Shown piece after piece: positions 22,532 to 33,957 of a stretch of DNA of 64,000 nt (positions within the stretch are counted from its first letter, which is position 1; every line of letters starts with the position of its first letter). Below the pieces are notes generated by a model, which saw only the letters and a list, made by a program, of their open reading frames with translations, did no database searches and was not told the origin of the DNA. Position numbers and translations under genes: made by a program. Source of the stretch: Archivesica marissinica (Eukaryota > Mollusca > Bivalvia > Venerida > Vesicomyidae); NCBI GenBank assembly GCA_014843695.1, contig CM026401.1, positions 51,515,450 to 51,579,449 of the forward strand, given 5' to 3'.

Positions 22532-23343
22532 ATCCGACTCGTCTGGCCCGTCCAACATGTATATTTATCATCGTTCCCTGAAGTCCAGGGGCTTGGAAAT
22601 CCTATGTTCGACTAGTCTGGTCCATCCAACATGTCTATTTATCATCGTTCCATGAAGTCCAGGACAACATGTCGTCTATTTAGCATCGCTCCATGAAATC
22701 TAGGACATGGAAATCCTATGTCCGACTCGTCAGGCCAGGCAAACATGTCTATTTATCATCGTTCCATGAAGTCCAGGACATGGAAATCCTATATCCGACT
22801 CGTCTGGCCAGGCAAACATGTCTATTTATCATCGTTCCATGAAGTCCAGGACATGGAAATCCTATATCCGACTCGTCTGGCCAGGCAAACATGTCTATTT
22901 ATCATCGTTCCATGAAGTCCAGGACATGGAAATCCTATATCCGACTCGTCTGGCCCGTCCAACACGTCTATTTATCATCGTTCCATGAAGTCCAGGACAT
23001 GGAAATCCTATATCCGACTCGTCTGGCCAGGCAAACATGTCTATTTATCATCGTTCCATGAAGTCCAGGACATGGAAATCCTATATCCGACTCGTCTGGC
23101 CCGTCCAACACGTCTATTTATCATAGTTCCATGAAGTCCAGGACATGGAAATCCTATATCCGACTCGTCTGGCCCGTCCAACACGTCTATTTATCATCGT
23201 TCCATGAAGTCCAGGACATGGAAATCCTATATCCGACTCGTCTGGCTCGTCCAACACGTCTATTTATCATCGTTCCATGAAGTCCAGGGGCGTGGAAATC
23301 CTATATCCGACTCGTCTGGCCAGGCCAACACATCTATTTATCA
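22532..23343. repeat. 73-bp minisatellite
   Basis: About 11 units: cgactcgtctggccaggcaa, acatgtctatttatcatcgt, tccatgaagtccaggacatg, gaaatcctatatc. Two alternating subtypes (ccaggcaaacatg and cccgtccaacacg) are intermixed. The first three units are the most diverged. The array is cut off at its right end by a MITE-K fragment that begins in the middle of a unit at tatttatca. Confidence 0.94.
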
Positions 23344-23526
23344 CAGGGTTCATTCTAGGTCAGAATTTTTGGGAGAAGTGAGAAAGCGTGATCGCTTCCT
23401 TAAATGGTGTTCTTTAATATACTTTTGCAAAATAGGGTTAAAATGCACAGTACAACCATTAAATACAACATTTGAATAGAAGGAGTGCTTTATAATGGGC
23501 CAGTGATCTTACTAGACAACATTTTG
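23344..23526 (-). mobile_element. MITE-K fragment at the array edge
   Basis: Begins cagggttcattctaggtcag and continues through gtgctttataatgggccagt to acaacattttgtt, where the other half of the element is missing. It interrupts the last unit of the 73-bp array, so it arrived after the array formed. Confidence 0.75.
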
Positions 23527-23529
23527 TTG

Positions 23530-23800
23530 CGATGGACAAGTCAATTATCCCTGTCTATATATACTTGTGATATGTAGGATTCCATGATGGACAAGTCAAA
23601 TATCCCTGTCTATATATACTTGTGATATGTAGGATTCCGTGATGGACAAGTCAATTATCCCTGTCTATATATACTTGTGATAAGTAGGATTCCGTGATGG
23701 ACAAGTCAATTATCCCCGTCTATATATACTTGTGATAAGTAGGATTCCATGATGGACAAGTCAATTATCCCTGTCTATATAATTTATACTTGTCCATGAA
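23530..23800. repeat. 55-bp minisatellite, ~5 copies
   Basis: Unit gatggacaagtcaattatcc, ctgtctatatatacttgtga, tatgtaggattccgt. The last copy is truncated at ctatataatttatacttgtc. It abuts the broken end of MITE-K. Confidence 0.92.
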
Positions 23801-24248
23801 CAAGTAAAAAAATTTGAGATTTCCACAACCCTAGCTGCTAAACAGTTTCATTTCAGGAAGTAAAATTATGTAATTTCAAGCGAAACACAGTCTTGAAACT
23901 TCTACAGTGATTTTGCCAACACAATTCTGCAGAAGCAGGTAATTGATAGTAATGATAATTATTTTGTAGGCAGACGTAAAATTGTATTTGTTTTATTAGG
24001 AAACGGAAATAAAGAAATAAATAAGATGTATGTCATAGCCATGTCCTCCTTTATATTGATCCAAGATATCGTTTTTACCTCCCAGCGTTGAGAGTTTTTA
24101 CCCCCCCCCCCCCCCCCGGCGTTAGCAACAGGGTTATTGTTTTTGGATGCCTTGTGTGTGCATACAGAATAACTCAAAAAGTTGTTGACAGATTTTGAAG
24201 AGACTTTCAGGATAGATTTAGTGACGGTCTAGGTGGAAGTCTTTCAGT
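23801..24248. other. Unassigned interval with poly-C tract
   Basis: Contains a run of about 17 C near 24102-24118. Otherwise unique AT-rich DNA. Confidence 0.45.
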
Positions 24249-24808
24249 CATAAAATCGATGAAAGTCTGTCGTTAAGGTGGCGAGCGAAGTATCTACACC
24301 CATCGACTATATACCTCTGTAAAATCTATCAAAGTCTGCAGTAAGGGAGGTGAGCGAAGTATCTACACCCATCGACTATATACCGCTGTAAAATCGATCA
24401 AAGACTGCGGTTAGGGAGGCGAGCAAAGTATCTACACCCATCGACTATATACCGCTGTAAAATCTATCAAAGTCTGCAGTCAGGGAGGCGAGCGAAGTAT
24501 CTACACCCATCGACTATATACCGCTGTAAAATCAATCAAAGACTGCAGTCAGGGAGGTGAGCGAAGTATCTACACCCATCGACTATATACCGCTGTAAAA
24601 TCTATCAAAGTCTGCAGTCAGGGAGGCGAGCGAAGTATCTACACCCATCGACTATATACCTCTGTAAAATCTATCAAAGTCTGCAGTTAGGGAGGTGAGC
24701 TAAGTATCTACACCCATCGACTATATACCGCTGTAAAATCGATAAAAGACTGCGGTTAGGGAGGTGAGCGAAGTATCTACACCCATCGACTATATACCGC
24801 TGTAAAAT
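24249..24808. repeat. 69-bp minisatellite, ~8 copies
   Basis: Unit gtctgcagtcagggaggcga, gcgaagtatctacacccatc, gactatataccgctgtaaaa, tctatcaaa. Variation is concentrated at a few sites (cgctgtaaaatcgat versus tctatc, gcaaag, gctaag). Confidence 0.94.
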
Positions 24809-25002
24809 GGAGCATTTGTTCTTGTGTCAAATACCAACATTGGGGACTGCATCTATCCAAGTGGTATTCTCCGTGTTAGTATTCTCTAGTATTGGATATA
24901 TCGGATCAAAATAATTGTTCCGAAATTTGACTTTTTGTTTCATTATGCAAAAGACATAAAAGTTTGGCCGTAAGACATAATTTGTCATCAAATACTTTTC
25001 AT

Positions 25003-25120
25003 GTATTAAATATTGTTTGCGTAACACAGTTATTGCTGTCGGAAGAAAGAGTAGGGTATTAAATATTGTTTGCGTAACACAGTTATTGCTGTTGGAAGAA
25101 AGAGGAGGGTATTAAATATG
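25003..25120. repeat. 53-bp tandem duplication
   Basis: gtattaaatattgtttgcgt, aacacagttattgctgt(c/t)g, gaagaaagag(t/g)agg at 25003-25055 and 25056-25108, followed by a 10-bp start of a third copy. An array at its two-copy stage. Confidence 0.92.
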
Positions 25121-25274
25121 CCATTTTGCCATCTTAAAAATGTTTTATGACTTTGACAAGGTCACTCACTACATTTCAAATGTCTGATTTTTAAAATGTT
25201 ATAAAATCTTGTAAAAAGAAAATTTCTTTTCAATATAACTTTCTATTACAGTCCTATATTTTATTCCAATTATT

Positions 25275-25498
25275 AAGTTTATACAAATTTATTTCAGCTC
25301 GATTGCGAAACAAGTTCTTACAACTTATATCAATCACTCTCGGGACCTCATTCCTGATGGAATCCATCGCCACGAGGGAGAGAGAAGAGGCAACGTGGAA
25401 TTTAAGTGCCTTGCCTAAGGGCACAATCGTAACGGCTCCAGCGGGGCTCGAACTCCGGCCCTTTCGCACCTGAAGCGAACGCTGCGCTATCACGATTT
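25275..25498 (-). mobile_element. SINE-B, full-length and well preserved
   Basis: Read on the minus strand: tRNA-like head from gtgatagcgcagc, B box gttcgagccccgctgg, the segment gtgcccttaggcaaggcact, gattccatcaggaatgaggt, and the tail ending aaatttgtataaact. This copy best shows that the family is a tRNA-headed SINE with an AT-rich tail. Confidence 0.88.
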
Positions 25499-25596
25499 TC
25501 ACAGAAACCAAAAAAATCAACTACATTGTACATGTAATAAATAAACAAACAAACATCAAAATTTGAATATACCACATTTATTAATATACTGACAAA

Positions 25597-25774
25597 CAGT
25601 CAAACCTGTGTTAGTGGTCACCTCCATTAAGCAGCCAACCTGTATTAAGCAGCCAGTTTCCAGATTCCGAATATGTTGTTTTATTATACATTTGACCTCT
25701 ATTAAGCAGCCACCTGTGTTAAGCAGCCACTTTCTGTGATTCCCTTGGCTGGCTGCTTAAGACAGGATTTACTG
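25597..25774 (-). mobile_element. MITE-A, full-length inverted copy
   Basis: Starts cagtcaaacctg and ends caggatttactg, followed by TA. The left flank is AA where TA is expected, so the target copy on that side has mutated. The interior (ttagtggtcacctccattaa, ttaagacaggattt) is the reverse complement of the 4119 copy. Confidence 0.82.
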
Positions 25775-25787
25775 TATGTACAATAAC

Positions 25788-25926
25788 AGTGTTCGTGGTC
25801 ATCTCCATTAAGCAGTCGACCTGTATTAAGCAGCCTGAGTTTCAAAATTCCCAATTTGCCGTTTTATTATACATTTGACCTCTATAAAGCAGCCACTTTC
25901 TACGAGTCCCTTGGCTGGCTGCTTAA
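25788..25926 (-). mobile_element. MITE-A, second tandem-like copy, right end lost
   Basis: Begins cagtgttcgtggtcatctcc 14 bp after the previous copy, follows the same interior order (cagtcgacctgtattaagca, cctctataaagcagccactt) and stops at ctggctgcttaa without the terminal repeat. Confidence 0.75.
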
Positions 25927-26868
25927 AAAATGAAGATTGTCACATGATGTCGAGAACTGGGGCTAGAGAAGACACCCGGGGTATTTCGGATCGGCGGAGA
26001 TATTTATCTTCAGTGATAATTCGAGTTTAATCAGCTATGCCCTCTCAAATAACTAGTTCCTGGTTCTGACCTGGAATGTATACCCTGAAATACATTATGC
26101 GCATATAATAAGGGACGTTTGAAATATTTAACTGTTCAGAATTCCAGGGGGTATTGACTAAACTATTTCCACCTATAATAAATTGCAGAGTTTATGCCTT
26201 TTTTGGACAAAAAAATAACATGAATTGGATTGTAAATTGGCTGTGAGTTGTGCTGACCACCTTAGTGAGAATAAACAGATGAAAATATATTGCCTCAAAG
26301 TGACAATCAACAATTTGCATTGTATCAACATTCCAGCGTCGCTCCGGATTAATGCAATCAAAATTGTTTGTGCAGACGTTGCTACCTATCAACGCAGGCA
26401 TGAGACCGTCGAAATTGGGAAGTCAACAAAACAGGCAAAGGGACATTCATTGACGAGAGAGCGAACTCTTTAGACTGATCACTATGATCACTAACGACAT
26501 CGCAGGGATTAGTTGCCCGGTGAGCTGATGATTAACACTTAGCCGATAAAACTGCATGAATAAATGGATTCATAAAACAAGTTTTGAAGCTTATTCAGAA
26601 AGCTATAGCATTGACATTTAGTGCTCTTAAATTTTGCTGATTGAAATCTGTATAGATAGTATTGTACAGTTATTGGACAGCCGGAATGCTGCCCATGTCA
26701 GGACGTACATGCTTAGGGGATCATTTCCCTTTGTTGAAAATTGTTGACTCCAAAACATTCAGGATGGAATTAGAGTCTTCGAGATAACTGGAGTGAAGGC
26801 TAAGCAATCTGAAATTGTAGATAAAGCGGGTGGAGGAGACCAAAATTTAGACTTTCGGTTTCAGTAGG
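25927..26868. other. Unassigned unique interval
   Basis: About 940 bp of low-copy sequence. Short open stretches on both strands around 26173-26473 overlap each other and lack domain or splice support. Confidence 0.4.
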
Positions 26869-26879
26869 ACTTTTGACTT

Positions 26880-27214
26880 TAGGTCCGCCTCCGTGGTCGA
26901 GTGGTTAAGGTCGCTGACTTGTATACCACTGTAACCTATCATCACTGATGTTCACTGGTTCGAGCCCCGCTCAGCCCGTGTCTCATTTATATGAAAAAGT
27001 TGGCAGTTTCTTACGGAGGTTGGTGCACCCAAGTACTGGTTAGCCACTGGAGCCTGCCCAGGAAAGGTGTTGTTAGGTATTAACTGCCCGGCGGCGATAT
27101 AGCCCAAAATGGTGCTAATGCAGGCGTAAAACCCGAAATATAACATAACATAACGTCACAGTGAGCATGGTACTGATGCAGCTGATGCAGGCGTAAAACC
27201 CGAAATATAACATA
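26880..27214 (+). mobile_element. SINE-A with duplicated 3' tail and 11-bp target duplication
   Basis: Head tccgcctccgtggtcgagtg (26884) and B box ggttcgagccccgctcag. The normal tail ends at ataacataacataacg (27155). A second partial 3' end follows, gatgcaggcgtaaaacccga (27184) to ataacata. The target duplication acttttgactt is at 26869-26879 and 27215-27225, outside both tails, so the double-tailed form inserted as one unit or the tail doubled afterwards. Confidence 0.88.
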
Positions 27215-27225
27215 ACTTTTGACTT

Positions 27226-27860
27226 CAAAATAGATATTTAGCTGATTTACATTGTTACATATATAGTTCTGTCGTAATTCAATTAAATAATGTAAAGCCA
27301 TGTACCTAGACCACATGTTCAAATTTCGATATAATTAAAAGTAACCCAATCAAAATATATAACCCCAATCACACACCATATTAGCCCCAACAAATCAATC
27401 TTAACAATGTAATTATCTGAATGACCCTTCGGTCCAATTAGCCGCTATATCAGGTAGTGCTTGTCCCCAACTTGGACTTGTCACTAGTTTTCTCAAGTCG
27501 GTTTAATTTATACCGCTGTAAATTACCGAAATGGGCGGCTTTTGTTCTCCTAGTGTTTGACAAGCAACTTGAACGGTTATTCGAGACTTTGATATTATCA
27601 TGTTAAATTTTGTTACTTTTAACGAGGCAGGTAGCTTTTAAAATGATCTGACTTGAGGTAATGACAGAGAGAATTCTTGTACTGTTAAAGTATAAGTATA
27701 AAATTTACTTAATTTACAACAATTATGAAGCCAATGTTTTCATTATTAAGCGATTACTGATAGAATCGGTTGGGGTTTTTTTCCTCCGAAATCTTAATTT
27801 AAAAACAAAATGCTGAAATTTAATTTTGGATCCTCGGCCTAATCGGTTGTTTTCTTCTTT
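27226..27860. other. Unassigned unique interval
   Basis: Low-copy AT-rich DNA. No family, exon or RNA gene recognised. Confidence 0.45.
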
Positions 27861-27990
27861 AGTTTATGCAAATTTATTTTTAGCTCGATTGCGAAACAAG
27901 TTCTTTCAACTTATATTAATCACTCTCGAGACCTCATTCCTGATGGAATCCATCGCCACGAGGGAGAGAGAAGAGGCAACGTGGAATTTA
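27861..27990 (-). mobile_element. SINE-B, 3' half only
   Basis: Covers the tail (agtttatgcaaatttatttt, tagctcgattgcgaaacaag) up to agaagaggcaacgtggaatt. It lacks the ccttgcctaagggc middle and the tRNA head, so it is 5'-truncated. Confidence 0.8.
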
Positions 27991-28097
27991 TGTTTTACCA
28001 TCTTTATTTTTAGAATGAGATGGTTCCCTTCTTTTGCCAAAATGTTTGAGCTAAGAATAAGATGGTATATACCTACTTCTGCATTATAATGTGTGTG

Positions 28098-28345
28098 TTT
28101 GTTTATTATAGTGTCACCCCTATTGAAAGGGCCAGCCCGCCATTACTGACTTATGAAACACCTTTTTTTTTTAGAACATCAGTACTTCCAGAGTCCTATG
28201 CTTGAAGGCCAGATGCCAGGCTTGTAGGCAATCAGTAACCATTATTTAACTAGCTGGCTCACCAACCAGCCATATCAGAACAAACTCCTGACGAGGTTCG
28301 AACCTTCGACCTCCCGCTCCATAGCCACTAGGCCATGGAGACAAT
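28098..28345 (-). mobile_element. SINE-C, near full-length
   Basis: On the minus strand it starts tccatggcctagtggctatg and continues with gagcgggaggtcgaaggttc (B box ggttcgaacctcg). Its 3' body is gccatctggccttcaagcat and gaaagggccagcccgcc in complement, with the tail cactataataaacaaaca. It matches the copy nested at 43482. Confidence 0.82.
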
Positions 28346-28909
28346 CCAGGAATAAGACATAGCCACCTATTTTTGCATGATTAGCCCAACCAATTATAAG
28401 TTGTGGTTCCTTAGATTGCATTATGAAGCGCACCATGAAGATGTGTCCCTTATTTTTTCATATTCTATCAAATTTTAGGTTCTAGTTTGGTGGAAACTTG
28501 TTAGATTTAACCATGATTCCAGTTTGTATTTTACCCGCTTGCAAGACGATAGAGTTATACCGTCTTCCACACTAACATAATATATAGCATACAGTTTTAT
28601 TATTTAATTTTATCCTAATTTTCTCACAGAGTTTGATGGAAATATTCAAAATTATTTATGCCACCCTTATTTCTGTGGACATGTGATATTGAGGATCAAA
28701 GGCCAGTATAGTTATCATATATTTGAACTAGATTATGGTTTTAATAGTTATCTGTAAGATTGACAAGTTTACAGTTAACTGTTGGCCTCCAAGTTGTCAT
28801 CTCTTTTAGGGTTATCTTCATTTGACATTCAATACTTTATTTGTGAACTTTTTAAAGAATTTTCAGTTTTTCTCACGTTAACTTTTATGATTTGTCACTT
28901 TGAGCTCAA
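28346..28909. other. Unassigned unique interval
   Basis: AT-rich and low-copy. No gene recognised. Confidence 0.45.
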
Positions 28910-29023
28910 GTATATAAGCTGAAAACGATCCAATATGTAAAATATTGGACTGTGTGAGGCACGTAGCACCGAAGACAGTAGCAATATTATACATATTGGA
29001 TCCGCTTGAGGCTTATATCTTAC
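28910..29023. mobile_element. Foldback element, ~40-bp arms
   Basis: Left arm tcaagtatataagctgaaaa, cgatccaatatgtaaaatat. Right arm caatattatacatattggat, ccgcttgaggcttatatctt. The arms are complementary with scattered mismatches across a loop of about 35 bp. No terminal family features beyond the hairpin. Confidence 0.65.
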
Positions 29024-29122
29024 TTAAAACACACACTTATATAACAAGATCCTACTAATTAAAATTGTTAATTTCGTACATTTAAGCATTGGACTTAATA
29101 TAATACCCTTGTCTTCTGACAG

Positions 29123-29256
29123 GCGGAGGTTGGTGCACCCAAGTACTGGTTAACCGCTGAAGCCTGCCCAGGAAAGGTGTTGTTAGGTAAACTGCCCGCC
29201 GGCGATATAGCCCAAAATGGTGCTGATGCTGATGTAAAACCTGAAATCTAACATAA
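29123..29256 (+). mobile_element. SINE-A, 5'-truncated insertion with target duplication
   Basis: Starts within the body (gcggaggttggtgcacccaa) and ends with the normal tail (gatgtaaaacctgaaatcta acataa region). It is bounded by an 11-bp duplication tcttctgacag at 29112-29122 and 29257-29267. The duplication proves that the missing head was never inserted. Confidence 0.88.
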
Positions 29257-29294
29257 TCTTCTGACAGCAGTCCAATATTAATAATAATAACATA

Positions 29295-32200
29295 CCTATA
29301 TACCCTGGGTGTGTGAGACCTATATACCCTGGGTGTATGAGACCTATATACCCTGGGTGTGTGAGACCTATATACCCTGGGTGTGTGAGACCTATATACC
29401 CTGGGTGTGTGAGACCTATATACCCTGGGTGTGTGAGACCTATATACCCTGGGTGTATGAGACCTATATACCCTGGGTGGTATGAGACCTATTACCCTGG
29501 GTGTGTGAGACCTATATGTCCTGGGCGTATGAGACCTATATACCCTGGGTGTATGAGACCTATATACCCTGGGTGTATGAGACCTATATACCCTGGGTGT
29601 GTGAGACCTATATGTCCTGGGTGTGTGAGACCTATATACCCTGGGTGTGTGAGACCTATATGTCCTGGGTGTGTGAGACCTATATGTCCTGGGTGTATGA
29701 GACCTATATACCCTGGGTGTATGAGACCTATATACCCTGGGTGTGTGAGACATATATGTCCTGGATGTGTGAGACCTATATACCCTGGGTGTGTGAGATC
29801 TATATGTCCTGGGTGTGTGAGACCTATATACCCTGGGTGTGTGAGACCTATATGTCCTGGGTGTATGAGACCTATATACCCTGGGTGTATGAGACCTATA
29901 TACCCTGTGTATGAGACCTATATACCCTGGGTGTATGAGACCTATATACCCTGGGTGTATGAGACCTATATACCCTGGGTGTATGAGACCTATATGTCCT
30001 GGGTGTATGAGACCTATATACCCTGGGTGTGTGAGACCTATATGTCCTGGGTGTATGAGACCTATGTCCTGGGTGTATGAGACCTATATACCCTGGGTGT
30101 ATGAGACCTATATACCCTGGGTGTGTGAGACCTATATGTCCTGGGTGTATGAGACCTATATACCCTGGGTGTATGAGACCTATATGTCCTGGGTGTATGA
30201 GACCTATATACCCTGGGTGTATGAGACCTATATACCCTGGGTGTATGAGACCTATATACCCTGGGTGTATGAGACCTATATACCCTGGGTGTATGAGACC
30301 TATATGTCCTGGGTGTGTGAGACCTATATACCCTGGGTGTATGAGACCTATATACCCTGGGTGTATGAGACCTATATACCCTGGGTGTGTGAGACCTATA
30401 TGTCCTGGGTGTATGAGACCTATATACCCTGGGTGTATGAGACCTATATGTCCTGGGTGTGTGAGACCTATATACCCTGGGTGTGTGAGACCTATATACC
30501 CTGGGTGTGTGAGATCTATATGTCCTGGGTGTATGAGACCTATATACCCTGGGTGTATGAGACCTATATACCCTGGGTGTGTGAGACCTATATGTCCTGT
30601 ATGTGTGAGACCTATATATGAGACCTATATACCCTGGGTGTATGAGACCTATACCTATATGTCCTGGGTGTGTGAGACCTATATATGACCTATATACCCT
30701 GGGTGTGTGAGACCTATATGAGACCTATATACCCGACCTATATGTCCTGGGTGTGTGAGACCTATATACCCTGGGTGTGTGAGACCTATATGTCCTGGGT
30801 GTGTGAGACCTATATACCCTGGGTGTATGAGACCTATATACCCTGGGTGTGTGAGACCTATATGTCCTGGGTGTATGAGACCTATATACCCTGGGTGTAT
30901 GAGACCTATATGTCCTGGGTGTATGAGACCTATATACCCTGGGTGTATGAGACCTATATACCCTGGGTGTGTGAGACCTATATACCCTGGGTGTGTGAGA
31001 CCTATATACCCTGGGTGTGTGAGACCTATATGTCCTGGGTGTGTGAGACCTATATACCCTGGGTGTGTGAGACCTATATGTCCTGGGTGTATGAGACCTA
31101 TATACCCTGGGTGTGTGAGACCTATATGTCCTGGGTGTATGAGACCTATATACCCTGGGTGTGTGAGACCTATATACCCTGGGTGTGTGAGACCCCCTAT
31201 ATGTCCTGGGTGTGTGAGACCTATATACCCTGGGTGTATGATACCTATATACCCTGGGTGTATGAGACCTATATACCCTGGGTGTGTGAGACCTATATGT
31301 CCTGGGTGTGTGAGACCTATATACCCTGGGTGTGTGAGACCTATATGTCCTGGGTGTATGAGACCTATATACCCTGGGTGTATGAGACCTATATACCCTG
31401 GGTGTGTGAGACCTATATGTCCTGGATGTGTGAGACCTATATGTCCTGGGTGTGTGAGACCTATATACCCTGGGTGTGTGAGACCTATATGTCCTGGGTG
31501 TATGAGACCTATATACCCTGGGTGTATGAGACCTATATGTCCTGAGATGTGTGAGATCTATATGTCCTGGGTGTGTGAGACCTATATACCCTGGGTGTAT
31601 GAGACCTATATACCCTGGGTGTATGAGACCTATATACCCTGGGTGTATGAGACCTATATACCCTGGGTGTATGAGACCTATATACCCTGGGTGTGTGAGA
31701 CCTATATACCCTGGGTGTATGAGACCTATATACCCTGGGTGTGTGAGACCTATATACCCTGGGTGTGTGAGACCTATATGTCCTGGGTGTATGAGACCTA
31801 TATGTCCTGGATGTGTGAGATCTATATGTCCTGGGTGTATGAGACCTATATACCCTGGGTGTATGAGACCTATATACCCTGGGTGTATGAGACCTATATA
31901 CCCTGGGTGTGTGAGACCTATATACCCTGGGTGTATGAGACCTATATACCCTGGGTGTGTGAGACCTATATGTCCTGGGTGTATGAGACCTATATACCCT
32001 GGGTGTGTGAGACCTATATGTCCTGGGTGTATGAGACCTATATACCCTGGGTGTGTGAGACCTATATACCCTGGGTGTGTGAGACCTATATGTCCTGGGT
32101 GTATGAGACCTATATACCCTGGGTGTGTGAGACCTATATGTCCTGGATGTGTGAGACCTATATGTCCTGGGTGTGTGAGACCTATATACCCTGGGTGTGT

Positions 32201-32815
32201 GAGACCTATATGTCCTGGATGTGTGAGACCTATATACCCTGGGTGTATGAGACCTATATGTCCTGGGTGTATGAGACCTATATACCCTGGGTGTGTTAGA
32301 CCTATATACCCTGGGTGTGTGAGACCTATATGTCCTGGGTGTATGAGACCTATATACCCTGGGTGTGTGAGACCTATATGTCCTGGATGTGTGAGACCTA
32401 TATGTACTGGGTGTGTGAGACCTATATACCCTGGGTGTGTGAGACCTATATGTCCTGGATGTGTGAGACCTATATACCCTGGGTGTATGAGACCTATATG
32501 TCCTGGGTGTGTGAGACCTATATACCCTGGGTGTGTGAGACCTATATACCCTGGGTGTATGAGACCTATATGTCCTGGGTGTGTGAGACCTATATACCCT
32601 GGGTGTGTGAGATCTATATGTCCTGGGTGTGTGAGACCTATATACCCTGGGTGTGTGAGACCTATATACCCTGGGTGTGTGAGACCTATATGTCCTGGGT
32701 GTGTGAGACCTATATACCCTGGGTGTGTGAGACCTATATGTCCTGGGTGTGTGAGATCCTGGGTGTGTGAGATATATCCTGGGTGTGTGAGAGATCTATA
32801 TGTCCCGGGCATGTG
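29295..32815. repeat. 24-bp minisatellite, ~147 copies, two-state units
   Basis: Unit gacctatataccctgggtgt plus (g/a)tga. Almost all variation is at two places, tatacc versus tatgtc and gtgtga versus gtatga, so each unit is one of four types in a long non-random string. Irregular junctions occur at 30600-30740. Because 24 is divisible by three, frames on both strands stay open for hundreds of codons (MRPIYPGC, ETYIPWVY, RSHTPRVY types). Confidence 0.96.
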
Positions 32816-32818
32816 AGA

Positions 32819-33565
32819 CCTAACATTTTGTTGACTTTGGGCGAGTAAGACCGTAAAGCCCCGGAGACATAACATTTTGTTGACTTTGGGCGAGTAAGAC
32901 CGTAAAGCCCCGGAGACATAACATTTTGTTGACTTTGGGCGAGTAAGACCGTAAAGCCCCGGAGACATAACATTTTGTTGACTTTGGGCGAGTAAGACCG
33001 TAAAGCCCCGGAGACATAATATTTTGTTGACTTTGGGCGAGTAAGACCGTAAAGCCCCGGAGACATAATATTTTGTTGACTTTGGGCGAGTAAGACCGTA
33101 AAGCCCCGGAGACATAACATTTTGTTGACTTTGGGCGAGTAAGACCGTAAAGCCCCGGAGACATAACATTTTGTTGACTTTGGGCGAGTAAGACCGTAAA
33201 GCCCCGGAGACATAACATTTTGTTGACTTTGGGCGAGTAAGACCGTAAAGCCCCGGAGACATAATATTTTGTTGACTTTGGGCGAGTAAGACCGTAAAGC
33301 CCCGGAGACATAATATTTTGTTGACTTTGGGCGAGTAAGACCGTAAAGCCCCGGAGACATAATATTTTGTTGACTTTGGGCGAGTAAGACCGTAAAGCCC
33401 CGGAGACATAACATTTTGTTGACTCTGGGCGAGAAGACCGTAAAGCCCCGGAGACATAACATTTTGTTGACTCTGGGCGAGTAAGACCGTAAAGCCCCGG
33501 AGACATAACATTTTGTTGACTCTGGGCGAGTAAGACCGTAAAGCCCCGGAGACATAACATTTTGT
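32819..33565. repeat. 49-bp minisatellite, 15 very similar copies
   Basis: Unit aacattttgttgactttggg, cgagtaagaccgtaaagccc, cggagacat, directly abutting the 24-bp array at gtgagacctaacatt. Differences are mainly aacatt/aatatt and gactttggg/gactctggg, the latter confined to the three rightmost units. Confidence 0.96.
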
Positions 33566-33957
33566 CGACTGGCATTTTTGTTCTCCAATCTCTTTTTGGC
33601 AAATCTTGTAACATTGTTTCATGATGATAAATAGAAATATTATTGCAATGTATACTATGTATATAAGCCTTACGTTTTGACCTGGCGATAATGAGAATTT
33701 ATACAAATATTTATCGCATATTATTGTTGGTTAAATCCATGTCAGGCAGTGGCTTGTTTTGTCAGGGTGAGATGAAAGCTTGCAGATTATCAACAAGTCA
33801 ACATTGAGCTGATATGTACAGAAGTAAATAAAGATAATAGAGTATGCTTTTGCTACCGCAAGGTCACATTGCATGTAGTTTGTGGTTTTTCATTGTGGTT
33901 GTGAGTTTAATAACTTTGGTGACATTTGAGCTTAAGGATAGTTAATATTGCCTAGTA
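33566..33957. other. Unassigned spacer
   Basis: Unique AT-rich DNA separating the 49-bp and 27-bp arrays. No gene or element seen. Confidence 0.5.

Noticed and set aside
30725..33706. A 993-codon minus-strand frame
   Set aside because: It runs through two unrelated satellites (24-bp and 49-bp) that are stop-free in that strand. There is no start context, no domain and no selection on frame.
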